From Eucommia ulmoides (Eukaryota; Streptophyta; Magnoliopsida; Garryales; Eucommiaceae), in contig CM028330.1 of the NCBI GenBank assembly GCA_016647705.1, forward strand, positions 28,414,649 through 28,478,648: 64,000 nt of DNA, given 5' to 3'. Positions 47,868 to 59,689 of the stretch are shown one piece after another. Position 1 is the first letter of the stretch. Each line of letters starts with the position of its first letter. The position numbers and the translations under genes were made by a program. The notes under the pieces were generated by a model. That model did no database searches, was not told where the DNA came from, and was given only the letters and a program-made list of their open reading frames with translations.

Positions 47868-48445
47868 CTTAGGCCCCGTTTGGTAACCGTTTCCATTCCA
47901 GAAATTCCCATTCCATTCCCAGATTTTTGGGAATTCTGTTTGGGAATAGCATTTGGTAATTTTTGTTTCCGTTTTCATTTCATTCCCATTTGAAAATTGT
48001 GCCCACTTTTTTCTTAAGAAATGAGAAACAAAAAAAAGTTGTTTCTCATTATTCCTATTCCATTGCCAAAACACAAGGTCACTGTTCATCTGTCGTCCGA
48101 CCGCCGTCTGTCGCCGTCTGCCACCGCCGGCCACCGTCCGTCGCCGGCGATGGCGCCCATCTCCGGCAACCGTTGCAGGTCACCGTCCGATCGGAAAACT
48201 GTCCGGCTGCCGGCCACTGTTACCCACCCGCCACCGCTGCCCGACCGTCACCGGTGCAGGCGCCATTGCCGTCCGGCTGTCGTCGGCGCCGGAGTACCGC
48301 TGGCCTGCCAGCAACGGCACTACTGCAGTCCGGCCAAAAAAAAAAAAAAAAAGAAGAAAATATTTTAGTATAAAATCGTTATCAAACACAATTCTCTTCC
48401 CAAAATAAAAAAAAAAAATTATCGTTATCAAACGCGATTTTAGTA
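47868..48445. other. GC-rich island inside a possible DNA-transposon-like unit
   Basis: Starts ggccccgtttggtaacc, a motif typical of ends of small plant DNA transposons. It ends with a roughly inverted similar sequence (atcaaacgcgatt, 48427-48440). In between, 48080-48340 is unusually GC-rich with CCG/GCC-rich words and proline-rich open frames in several phases, then an A run. No known domain is seen. It may be a captured host gene fragment in a Pack-type element; the ends match only partly, so this is weak. Confidence 0.35.
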
Positions 48446-50677
48446 ACCCTTTTTCTCTATGTCGATATGTTGACAGGTACAACAAAGACAACTTCAAAAC
48501 TCAAAACAAAGACAATATTAGAATTCAAAACAAAGACGAAACTTTAAAATTCAAATAACATGATTCCAAATTCAAATACATTAAGGATGAAAAATAACTT
48601 GTATTTTTTTTCATTAACTATATAAAAAGTAGTCAAAAAATTAGAATAAAACTACAAAAAAAATAGTAAGATCAAACAATGAAAATTTATCATACGACTT
48701 TAACAAACTATAAAAACTTAGATAATTAAACAAAGTAGGATAATATTAACCTATTATTGTAAGGATATGATAACATCCCTAACTTAGAAACTACATATGT
48801 TTTATAATATTGAAAAATAAAATAAAATTATACAATCCAATTTTTATAATATTCCATTGGTTTATGTCTGTTTACAACTAAATAATACCATAACTAAGTA
48901 CAAATTATGAACATACGTTAAAATTTTATGAAAACAAATTATAAAATTCCTTTTGTTATATAACATTTACAGTTTCTTGATTCTTGTTTTTAGATGAACA
49001 CAACCATTACTTATTATCTTTCCATCAACAACTACAATGAATTTAAAAAAAAAAAAAAAAAAAAAACTGAAAAATGAATAAAAACAAATAATTATTTTCA
49101 AGAATAGGAAATTTTGACAAGTTTCCATAACATAACAACGTATAGCTATTCCATTGGGGCTATATTAATTTTGTATATTTTTTTATGATTAATCACATTA
49201 GGCTATATTAATTTTGTATTCTTTTTGGATGTTAAATCACATTATAAATGTGTCAATCAAAAACAAACTCATATATAATGCCAACAAAAAATCTAGATGA
49301 AAAAATCAGTACACAATCAAACATATTGCAAGCAATAAACAAGAACGTATGTAATAAAAAATTAGCTTAGATTAATAGTTTGACGCATCTCATAGAAAAA
49401 ACATCATCATTTACAAAGAAGAACCAACATAACGAATTCAATCTTGAGAAACCCAAGTGCCAACCGTTATCTTTAGGGAGGAAGGAATGCCGCTCTATCT
49501 TAGGAGCGAAAACTTCTAAAGTTAGTGTATGTTCCCAAATAATATTTTCGTAGGTTACAATTATGTTGATAAGTCAAATTAGTCGATGATTATTCGTCAT
49601 GACTTCAAAATTCATCATTGACACTAATGAAGTTCCTTTTCGTGGAACATATAATACATGTTCTAATTTTGATTATCGAAAATGTTATGAATAGAAGGCA
49701 TTTTGCAACATATTTTGCGATAAAAAGGATTGCTGCTTTGATGCCTTAATTTCCACCATAGGCAAAAGCTGTTGAGCAATCAATAATGGGTTCTTCTTTC
49801 TCTAGTTATTTCAGTTAATATTTACCATGGCTCGCCATCTCACTCTAGATCAAGAAAACCCGAATCCCCAATAAGAGAGAAGGAAATAGAAGCTCTCAAC
49901 CACATAAAGTCGTTACTAAGTTACAAAGCATCAAGATCATCTAGTCCAGCTTTAACTTCGGAAACTTTCTGTTTTTTCTAGTCTGCAGACCATGAATAAA
50001 AGAAGAATAGAATTGAAAAAAATGAAGTTGGTGAAAGTTTATCACACCAAAATTAAGCTCTAAAAGAAAACAGGAGCAAGAAAATGAAAATGCATAAACC
50101 ATATAGTGAAGAGGTTAAGAATTAAAATCTAAATTTAAAAAAAAATAAAATGGAATTCCCAGGGGTATCCTTGTCATGTATAAATTTTAAGGATATATAG
50201 ATAATAAGTGGAAAATAGGTATAAATAAATATATTGGCAAACCAAATTCAACAAAGAAAAGACAAAGAGTAAAGTGTATATATTTTTTTGCCACCTATAT
50301 TAATCTAGAATTAAAAGATTTTATATGAAGCATTTAATTAACTTTTGCTTAGGTAATTGCACAACCTAACTCTAGAGTAGGGTTCAGTTTCAACTTTTGA
50401 TAAAGCTCAAAACCTTGAAAAAAGTGATCAAGCTACAACGAAAAGAGGATACATATTAATTAGATATAAATAGCTCGCAAGATACATATATCTACACTAA
50501 CCTCCTAAATCTAAAAGAAATGAATTTTTTCCATGTTGGATTATAGAGCGGGTCGGGTTGACTCGTGGAGCGTCCACATGGGTCCCATATTTCAGGGATA
50601 GTCACCACGTAAATGAATGCACCTCTTGATCTCAAGGATTACGTCTATTCCGTAGACACCCATCGGAACGACCATAT
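48446..50677. other. AT-rich DNA with small local duplications, no gene
   Basis: Contains a short tandem of about 31 bp (aattcaaaacaaagac, three copies around 48480-48560) and the 44-bp duplication at 49159-49246. The stretch 49440-50000 is less AT-rich but has only short open frames with no recognisable domain. Confidence 0.35.
49159..49246 (+). repeat. Tandem duplication, unit about 44 bp
   Basis: Two successive copies beginning ggctatattaattttgtat and ending aatcacatta, with a few substitutions in the middle. Confidence 0.75.
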
Positions 50678-51800
50678 TGTAACGACCCGGTTTCTTAGTG
50701 CTGTCACTCGATTTCTCATTTTTTATTTTTGTGGAAAAATAAAGACAAAAAACAAACCAGTCTACCACCACACTTCCGCTGCGCCACTATGATAAAAAAA
50801 TCATAATTAGAATGACCTCGACTTGCTATTAACCAACCAGAAAAATACATACATAACTAATTGAAATTTTAATATTATAGATTCAAAATTCTGAAATTAC
50901 ACATTGATACCAACACGTGCCCTGATTGCCGGAAAAGAATAAGACACCACTCTTTGACTCTTCCTAACGCCAATAGTGGACCTGTCTCTTACTGGAGTAT
51001 CTAAGATCAAATATTTTATCGGCGTACAATCTTCATAGTATAAAAATAATTTATGAATTAAGTATATTTAGCAAAAATCACTTTTCAAAATGGAATATAA
51101 CCACAATAAACAATATTAAAATTCAAAAATATCATCAAGATATAGCAGTTGAATATAAATCAACCAATCAAATCATTTTTATATAATAAACTACTAGAAA
51201 CATATTTCCCTACTAGTCATAGGATCGTTTCACCTCATGATCTGAAGTTATAATGGTCCCGTAACCTATACAATTGTGTAATTTAAGGTTGTCATCAGTG
51301 TCAAGGCCATTTAATATCTCTAATGGTATGAATCAATATGTGGTATAAACCACCATATCATGATGATAATCATCATCGTCAACAATAACAACCATCTGCA
51401 GAACTTTCCCTCCTGTCAGGTCACAATACAAATGTCCTACAGTGCATGTCTTCCTATCAGGACCAACAACATCCCACAGGACACGCTGTCCTGCCAGGAT
51501 CATATTATGACATAGTTGGATAATAATAAAAATCACTTTCCACAATCAAGTTTTTACTCGATCGATCTAACGTTACAAGATAATTCATTTTAATAAATCT
51601 TTTCTTTTCACAGTTTAATAGAAAATATAATTTGATAATTTACTTAGAAGACAATGCACTCACCTCGATATTTGCACTGCTTACTATGCTACTACCATCG
51701 TAACACTGATGGGGTCAACGTCGACTGTGAACCTAACAACGGCAAGGTGTAAACTAAGAATTGTTCTAAATAATTCTAACATGCAACGCGCGAAACTAAA
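50678..51800 (-). repeat. Minus-strand Gypsy LTR-like fragment
   Basis: The minus strand ends AAACCGGGTCGTTACA at 50678, a typical plant Gypsy LTR end. Around 51180-51300 the minus strand is clearly related to plus-strand 39401-39510 (ggccttgacactg, acaattgtataggttacgg, gaaacgatcctatgactagta). The other boundary is not defined, and no interior coding sequence adjoins. Confidence 0.55.
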
Positions 51801-53177
51801 ATTTAACTTTTCCTATTTCCCATTTTTCATGATTATATGAAATTTATTAAAATTAAACGCCATATTTTCTTAACCCAATATTAATTTTACAACTAAAATA
51901 TTATACTTACATTTATAAAATTTATCAATTCATCGTTTTACTATAATTTTTTTTAACAATGTTACTAATCAATTAAATATAAAAAAAATATCATTCTAAC
52001 AAAATTTATAATTTTTTTATTTTAATTTAAATTATTCACAAATTAAATATATCTATATATAAAATTAAAATTACTATACTTTCAGGAACGCATATATGTA
52101 CACACATATATTATATTATAGTGGTGGTTTGATGTACCTATGCCACATTTTTTCTTTTCCTTTCTTTTACTTTACTCTTTTTTTACTTTTGGTTCCTATC
52201 TTAACTAGAGATTATTTATGTATGTATGTGTGTGTATATATATATTATAAATTACATTAACCCCCTCTTTCATAATTTAAAAATATTATTTATATCCAAA
52301 AAATAAAAATTAATATCCAATTAGCTCCCAAGATTTATAAAGTCAAATTAAAATTAATATATGAATCCTCAAAATACTAATTTTTTTTTTTTTAATATCT
52401 TAATGATCCCTTAAATTTTTAAAGCAAAATTTTGAAATAACATATGAGACCTACATATGAGACCTACATATTTTCTAAGTATTATGAAATGCACTTAAAA
52501 ATATGTACATGCAAGATCGGGTCTTACGCACACCCTTTGGATTTTTCCTATAAATACGTATTGATACATCTAAGGTTTCTATTCCTATTAGATTACAAAA
52601 AATTTGAGTGACCTTGGTTAGTAAGTGTGTGGATATTATTGAAAAATACTCTAGTAGTATTTTTCTTGCCGACGAGAAAAGAAACGAAGAACCGGTTGTA
52701 AATGAATCTTTTGAATCTGAAAGGTATCCTTCTGTTTTAATCTTTCCACATTTGTATGCATTGGTAAAAGAACCTTATAAACTCGTTTCTCCAAATTATG
52801 TCGTTATAGTGCATGAACAATAGTTTATATATTTTTTTTTTTTCATTAATGGCCGAAAATATTTTTTCAAAAAAGTTCAATATTTAAGTAAAATTTTTAT
52901 ATAGATTAATTACAAATTTCATGAACTTGCGGTTGAACATATCTGGTTCTTGCCATTGAAGAAGAAGACGACTCTTTCGTTTATTTAATGAAATGACGTG
53001 TTGGTTCTTAATAGTTATTCACACATTACTACGGAAGCAACGTGTTGGACCGTTAGCAAGTCCTTGCTGTTGTTGCCTTTCGGGCGCAATTGGTTCGATG
53101 TTCAACTTCCAGGCGGTGTAGCTGCTTTTTTTTTTTTTCTTTCCTTTAGATAAACAAGTGAAAAGAGTTTTAAATTA
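51801..53177. other. AT-rich DNA, possibly including an LTR of the Copia 2 element
   Basis: No domain is recognised. A TATA-like cctataaatacg at about 52551 precedes a 71-codon open frame (52608-52823). Such an arrangement occurs in LTRs, and a Copia gag begins about 1 kb downstream, but I could not locate LTR edges or a primer site. Confidence 0.35.
52608..52823 (+). CDS. Short open frame of unknown nature
   Basis: 71 codons starting with MTLVSKCVDIIEKY and ending YVVIVHEQ, followed by a stop. No recognised domain, signal peptide or repeat. The TATA-like box 55 bp upstream and the moderate coding-like composition are the only support. It may be part of a Copia LTR or leader. Low confidence. 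Confidence 0.12.
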   Translation: MTLVSKCVDIIEKYSSSIFLADEKRNEEPVVNESFESERYPSVLIFPHLYALVKEPYKLVSPNYVVIVHEQ

Positions 53178-53252
53178 CGCTCCTACTGGGACTCGAACCA
53201 AGGTAAACTGGAGATGGACTAAGCCTAACAACCATTAGGACAGAGCAACGAC
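53178..53252 (-). ncRNA. tRNA-like sequence, probable SINE head or decayed tRNA
   Basis: On the minus strand a B-box GGTTCGAGTCC (53199-53189) matches the RNA polymerase III consensus. An A-box-like TGTCCTAATGG lies upstream (53242-53232). The D-arm CCTAA/TTAGG can pair, the T-arm pairs except for one mismatch, and GCTC/GAGC can close an acceptor-like stem. The anticodon arm is not convincing, so a functional tRNA is unlikely. A tRNA-derived SINE is an alternative. Confidence 0.4.
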
Positions 53253-53650
53253 ATTTGAATATAATCACACTATTTATTTATAACCGCATGTATTTAAGTT
53301 ACATGCTTAATTGTATACTATGCCATGAAATTTGATTTTAATTACTTGCCAACATGAATTATGTGTGAAAGTTTCATGTTAATTAATTTTTAGAATACAT
53401 ATCATATTCATTTAGAAAAGTATAAAATTAAAATTTGTGGACAATAATGAGTCGATATATGTTTTCCTCATTTTTTTTGCGAATAATGTATCTAAAAATA
53501 ATATTTACACTTATAAATACACGAGATGATTATGAGCATAGTAAAATTTTCAATTTTGTACTATAGCGTTATATGTTATTTTTAGGTTCAATTATTACTG
53601 CAAAATAATTAATGTGTGCTAATATCTTAATGTGAATAAAATGTAGTAAA
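53253..53650. other. AT-rich leader before the Copia 2 gag
   Basis: No gene. The 60 bases before ATG 53651 look like an element leader, but no initiator-Met primer site could be found. Confidence 0.3.
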
Positions 53651-55429
53651 ATGGCTTTAACGAATAAAGTGGAGGATCTTGCTAAAGTTAGGAAATTGGA
53701 TGGGAATAACTACAATATTTGGCATCGTAAGATCCAATATCTCCTAAATGAGCGAGAGGTTCTGGAAACACTGACGCATAATATGAAATCACCTCTCGAA
53801 AGTAATTCTACCCAATATCAGCGTGAGATAGAAACCTATCAAAATTGGGCCAAAAAAGATCGAAGTGAAAGATTCACTATGTTAAGCTATATGCATGATG
53901 ATCTAATTGGTGATTATGAAAGTTATGCCACTGTACTAGAGATGTGGAGTGCCTTAAAGTTGGCATTTGCCAGTATATCAACAACTAGGTTACGAGCGTT
54001 GATGCTTAAGTTTGAAACTTATAAGATGTCTCCCAAAACAAAGAAGGTTGAGCATCTTTAAAAAATATCGGCTATGATACACGACCTAAAGGCAGATGGT
54101 AATAACTTATCTGATGAGTAACAAATCCTTGTTGTGCTTCGCTCTTTGCCTGATTCTTGGGAACACATGTCACTCACAATGAAGCACAATAAAACTATCA
54201 AAACTTTTATCCAATTACAACATCATTTTGATTTAGATGCAGAGAGCTTGGAAGCACAGGGCAGTACTTCTATATTTGTCGTTGAGTCTAACCATTGCCA
54301 GACATTTGGGTATAAGAGAAAGTGGTAGGACAAAGCATGACAAAGAGAAATAGAATGATCTATTTATAAAAAGAAAAATGGCAGAAAGTATAAAAAAGAC
54401 AAGCGTAGAGGAAAGAAAAACAAGTCTAAATTGAAGGGTTACAATTGTGATAAATTTGGTAACTTCGCTCGTGAATGCACTGAGCCAAAGTAGGTACAAA
54501 CCAACTCTATCTTTCAAAATGACGCCTTTGTGTGCAATCATATCTTGGTTGCTAATTAAGTTCCTGATTGGATTGTAGATATTGGAGCAAAAAATTAGGT
54601 CACAAAAGATTGTGTAGGGTTATTTGAGGATCGTAGAATTCCAATTAGGAGTCAATGTATTTACATAGGGAATAACACTAGCGAAGATGTAATAAAATTA
54701 TAACCTGTTAATTAAAGATACGTTTTGGACACACCGTGCTTCTCTACGATCTTCTCTATGCACCTAGAGTTCGACAGAACTTGATGTCTGTTGCAACCAT
54801 GGACGGACTAGGTTTTTCTTTCAGTTTCTTTATAGACTCTATTCAATTTTATTTAGACTCCGTGTTTTATGTTAGTAGACATATCGTAGATGAATTTTAT
54901 GTACAAGATGCTGATGATTTGTTATATTTTGATACATATTTAACTTCTAGTAATAAGGATTCTATCAATCTATATATATTACATGGTATGCATGACTTGG
55001 TCATATTGGTTGAAAAAGCCACAAGAAAGCCTTTTGGTAAGGCTAGAAGGGCTATATCTCCCTCGGAGTTAGTTCATTCTCACATTTGTGGACCTATGAA
55101 TGTTAGAGCACGACATGGTGCTAATTATTTATCACATTCATTGGTAATTACTCACGTGTTGGTTATGTTTATCTCATTTCTCATAAATCAAAGTTATTGG
55201 ATTGCTTCTAAAGATTTTTTCATGTAGTTGAGAATTAAAGAGGTAAAAATCTTAAGATTTTACGTACTGATCGAGGATATGAGTATTTGTCTGAACAATT
55301 AATTGACTTGCGTGATAATAAAGGCATCATTAAATAGTTGACGATTCTTGGTACTCCACAACAAAATGGAGTAGCTGAGCATAGGAATCGAACTTTATTA
55401 GATATGGTTAGGTCAATGATGACACATAA
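53651..55429 (+). pseudogene. Copia element 2: gag, protease, integrase (interrupted)
   Basis: The gag opens at ATG 53651 with a Copia gag domain (VRKLDGNNYNIWHRKIQYLL, then RSLPDSWEHM at about 54140), with stops at 54061 and 54119. The zinc knuckle at about 54440-54485 is broken: first Cys is Tyr and the His is Asn (YNCDKFGNFAREC). The protease motif reads DIGAKN instead of DTGA. GAG-pre-integrase and integrase follow (LYAPRVRQNLMSV; HICGPMNVRARHGA; then PQQNGVAEHRNRTLLDMVRSMM near 55350-55420, where the catalytic Glu is retained). At 55429 the reading frame is cut by a minus-strand TGATAGG LTR. RT and RNase H would lie beyond the window if preserved. It differs from element 1 in gag, so it belongs to a different Copia lineage. 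Confidence 0.85.
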
Positions 55430-56803
55430 TGGTGGCAGAATATTACGTCGCCACTTCTACCGCAAGTGTATGGGTCAAGTTTTAGTATAGATGGGGAGCA
55501 TAAGGGTTATCATGTCCAAAGAGATTTGTTGAGATTATTGTCGAGTACCGTAATTGTCATAACCTAATTTTATTTAGGCGATAAAAAATAATTTATAATT
55601 AATTAGTACTAATACTAAGTTAATTAATCTAATTATACTATATTAATAATATGAGATGTTTAGGGGAAAAGATTATCTAGGGATTAACTTCATTTACTTA
55701 AATGTGTTTGATCTCGTTTAGTTTACAATAACGGTGTTCATCCTATCCGACAATCTCTGTATCGTAAACTCACTCACCATCTCTCCAAAGTGTAAGATGA
55801 GTGAATATACGACTTCGCATCAACGAATAAGTCCCCCTCAATGTTTTAAAGACACTAGGTCACATGAGTCTTGCCCTAACATCATGGATTGCACACTTTC
55901 TAACTCCCTCCCGAGTTATTAGATCGTTGCGTTGTGTTTACCCTAGTTTGAATTCGGGGTTACCTCTTCCGAGCGTCAAACCCCGATTTATCAATATATC
56001 TAAATAAGAATATAAGCATGACAAACTGATAAACACAATTGTATAACGAAGAACAACCATTAACGGAACATAACTCAAACAAATGGCATTTTTATAAATA
56101 TTATTAATCTCTAGACAAAATCCTTTTAGCTCACGGCCATAAGCATTTATACAATGAAAAATAAGCTAAACATGCTCAACACACTACCGAAGTTAAGAAA
56201 TTAAAGAGATAAATGAAAGAAACTTAGCCGTAGTTTGAAGATTTGATATTAAAATCGTTCAACGATTGTTTCTCCTTCTTCACAACATGTTCTTCTCCTT
56301 CGGATTTGGTTGAGCACTCCTCAAAACACTCTCAAAATATAATAAACCCTAAGAGGTCTCTATTTGGACGAATGAAGAGGAGAGGAGAAGAGACAGGGCT
56401 AAAAATATCTAAAATAAATATCTAAAATCTGTGCAGAGTGACCATCACGATGGTGGGCATGTCGGCAGTGGTTACGGCCGCGTCGGTGGGAGCAGAGACA
56501 TTCTGTTCTTTCACCACCGCGGTGGTGGATCTCACCGTTGCGGCGGTGGGTTTTCAGAAACTTTAGGCCCTTCTCTGCATCTTGACCGCCGCGGCGGTGG
56601 GTTACAGGTTTTGAATTTTGCCTCTTTGTTTTTTTTCCACCGTTCTTCTACCACTCTTGATCCGATTTGATTGTTTATGATCCGTTTTCACTCCATACAC
56701 TTGATTTATACAAAAAGAATAAAAAATATATTAAAAAGTAATAAACATACTCGAAAACTAACAAGTTCGGTTTGGAAATAGATAGGTAAATTACATCTAT
56801 CAA
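55430..56803 (-). repeat. TGATAGG-family LTR copy 6 (minus), 3' LTR of element B
   Basis: 1374 bp; minus-strand start TGATAGATGTAATTTACC, end TTCTGCCACCA. CpG palindromic blocks occupy 56440-56600. Open frames there (56243-56425, 56431-56670) only reflect the GC-rich repeat. Closely related to copies 1, 2 and 4. Confidence 0.9.
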
Positions 56804-57432
56804 ATACCCCATAACTTGGAATTTTGTTAGTCCTCACACAAAATATCGACACAATACAAGAAAATATAACAACTAATTACGAAATTAAAAACTAAAAACA
56901 AAAAATACTAAAAATAATAATGTGTAAGTTTTGAATATCATCTACCGGCCAAACGATTTTTACCTCATCGGCCCCCAATCCTATCAAGTTCAAGAATAAA
57001 ACACACCATGTGGTGTTCTAGAATTTCAACATTCAATGATAGTAAGCGCTATTCTAGATCCTATCAACATGTGTGCGATAAAATTCAATTATACAACTAT
57101 CCATCGATCGGATTGGATTATCCATCAAATAAATTCACGACTAAAACCAAAAAGGTATAGGAAATCCATAAGCCTAACTTGGGTTCTATTCTCCACTAAT
57201 GTAGGCTAAGAAATTCCAAAAGATCAGTAGAACTTGGTTCAGTTTTAGAAAATGGCTAGGGGTATATCAGAAATAGAAAACAGGTTGACGTCATTAACTT
57301 GACGATACCCGAGGCACATGCTTGGCACATAATCACCCTCGAACCCCCACAGATTAATTTGGAAACAAACCCAAACAATCATTTTAGAATGTTGTACTCA
57401 CTTGTCAAAAGATACCAAAATTTTACTATATT

Positions 57433-57482
<50 letters not shown>

Positions 57483-58091
57483 ACTTACCACACCCACAAA
57501 CTTATTCGATTATTAGTGAGTACTCGAATACCGAACTAATTAAAAGTTTGAATATCGAACCAATTAAAAATGACAAGTGAGTACTCGAATATTAAACCAA
57601 TTAAAAGTTTGCCCTAAACCCAACCGCTCAATTCAAGTAGCATTTGCAACTGCTAACTTGATTCACTCAAATTGTACCTTCAATTCAGAGATATAGGTTT
57701 GGAAAGAATTCAATTGGCCATGGTATTAGTTACGTGTTCATAATTGAAACGGCTCATAGGCTTCGACAAGGTAACGAGGGATAAACATTTAACAAGGTAA
57801 GCTTTAAAAGCTTAAGCGATAAAAACGAATGCCTAAATTATATCTCCTGAACTATCTCGCCTAGGATTTCACCTTGAATTTTCCACAAATCAAATTCTAA
57901 AATCCCTATTGTCATGAATTTGTGTGACAAATAATCATTTTCAAATCAATTGGACAATTATACAATGAGTTTACGTGCTCGCGCATTTAGGATCTACAAT
58001 AACGTTTACTAAAACGATATGTCAAGCACACAGAACACACATGAATGAGCTTTATGCTTGACATCAATAAACAATCAGGGGACAGACTCAT
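56804..58091 (-). other. Conserved non-coding interior of element B
   Basis: The minus-strand equivalent of 60961-62176 and 42050-43274. It includes the (AT)n tract 57435-57479, absent from the siblings. No conserved open frame. Confidence 0.75.
57435..57479 (+). repeat. (AT)n microsatellite
   Basis: About 22 AT units inside the non-coding interior of element B. The related copies at 42600 and 61525 have no such expansion here, so it arose after insertion or in this lineage. Confidence 0.95.
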
Positions 58092-59473
58092 TGATAGATG
58101 TAAATTACCTATCTATTTCCAAACCGAACTTGTTAGTTTACGAGTATGTTTAGTATATTTTATTACATTTTAATTCATTTATATTCTTTTTGTCATAAAA
58201 TAGGTATTTAGGGTGAAAAGGGACTAAATGTTCCTTAAACGGTCAAATTAGAGCAGAGCGGTGGACAAACGATAGAAAAATAAAGTTTCAAAACAGCAAA
58301 GGTGATGAAAATACAGGATGACCCATTTTCAGCAAAACACTTCACCACCGCAGTGGTGAATCCTACCGCCACGACGGTGAAAGTACACGATGTTTTCTAC
58401 TATTCCATCGCTGTGGTGATCAAAGCCGTCGCCACGGCGGTTAAGCCACCGACCTACCCACCGCCGCGGCAGTCACTCTACAGACAGTTTAGGATATTTA
58501 GGATATTTTGTGTTATTTTTGAGCCTATATATATCCTCAATTTTAGGGGTAGACATTTTGGGAAGTCTTGAGAGCTCTGAGGCCATTCGACCAAGGGAAG
58601 ATCACGTTGCGAAGAAGGAGGAAGCATTCTCGGAATGGTTTTAGCGTTGGATCTTTGGATAAATGGCTAGTTTCCTCGTTTCCTCATTTTTCTCTTAGAT
58701 TTGGTTGAATTTTTGTATATGTTTAGCTCGTTTATAGTTATATATAGAACTACGACCATATTTAGCTAAACATATATTGTCTAGGGCTTGATTGAATTCA
58801 TGAAAATATTGTTTATATAAAATTGATATTTTGTTAGTGGTTGTTCATGTTTATCTAATTGTGTTTTCCGTGTTGTATTGTTTATTATGCTTCTTATGAT
58901 ATAGCGAGAATACGGGGTTTGACACTTGGGAGAGGTAACCCCTGATTTGGACTAGGGTAAACATAACGCAACGATTCAATAACCCAGGAGGGAGTTGGAA
59001 AGTGTACAATCAATGACGTTGGGGTAAGACTCACGTGACCTAGGGTCATTAAGATGTTGAGGGGGACTTCTTCGTTGACGTGAAGTCACGTATTCCCCCG
59101 TCTTACACTCGAGAGAGGTGGCGATAGAGTTTACAAACTGAGATTATCGGATAGGATGAATACCATTAATGAAAATAGATTGAAATGAACACATTTAAGT
59201 GAACGATATTTATCCCTAGGCAATAATTCCCATAAACGTCCTAGCAATATATTAGTATAATTAGATTAATTAATTTAGTATTAGTATTAATTAATTATAA
59301 ATACCATTTTTGTTGCCTAGATAAAGTCGGGTTATGATAATTATGATACTCGATAACATTCTCAACCAATCCCTGTGGAATGATATCTGACCAAAAGGTC
59401 CACTGTATTAAAATTTGGCCTCGTGTACTTGAGAGTCAAATCAACCGGCGGGCGAACGAATTCACCCCGGTCA
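58092..59473 (+). repeat. TGATAGG-family LTR copy 7 (plus), 5' LTR of element C
   Basis: 1382 bp, TGATAGATG to CCCCGGTCA. CpG palindromic blocks at 58340-58475, TATA-like box at 58524, and the motif pair ACACTTGGGAGAGGT (about 58921) and ACACTCGAGAGAGGT (about 59105) flanking the conserved segment. Confidence 0.92.
58524..58538 (+). promoter_or_regulatory. TATA-like box of the element C 5' LTR
   Basis: cctatatatatcctc lies about 50 bp downstream of the last CpG palindrome. The same box is present in the 3' LTR at 62591-62605, and corresponding but weaker boxes occur in the other LTR copies. A position about 440 bp into the LTR fits a U3 promoter. Confidence 0.6.
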
Positions 59474-59479
59474 AGTTTT

Positions 59480-59497
59480 TGGTGCCGTTATTGGGGA
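59480..59497 (+). other. Primer binding site, tRNA-Asp type
   Basis: TGGTGCCGTTATTGGGGA differs at three positions from TGGCGCCGTTGCCGGGGA, the site complementary to the 3' end of tRNA-Asp used by Athila/Tat-type Gypsy elements. It lies six bases after the 5' LTR. Confidence 0.82.
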
Positions 59498-59689
59498 TTG
59501 TGTTTTTTAGATTATCGTTGATATTGTGAGTAAATAACTTGATTTAATTTAGGCATTTATTTTGTTTATAATTTTTCTTTTTAGTTTTCTTTTTGTTTAC
59601 GAGGTACTTGGAGATCGATCATTGACAAGTCCTTTTTAGGTTCATTCAACAAGATTTTGAACCATTTTATTGTGCTTGGGAATGATATA

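Noticed and set aside
47963-48497. Arg/Pro-rich frames of 105-136 codons
   Set aside because: They overlap in three phases and on both strands within the GC-rich island, with no domain and an A-run at the end, so there is no basis to prefer one.
51850-52110. catat target duplication for the minus-strand Gypsy LTR-like fragment at 50678
   Set aside because: The matching catat at 52105 is within a low-complexity catata region, and no LTR start could be recognised there.
56243-56670. Two frames with Gly/His-rich or Ser-rich products
   Set aside because: They fall in LTR copy 6 and translate the GGCGGTGG repeat; no conservation with other LTRs.
58302-58571. 89-codon frame rich in Ala, Val and Thr
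   Set aside because: It is in the palindrome blocks of LTR copy 7; the matching place in copy 8 does not keep it.
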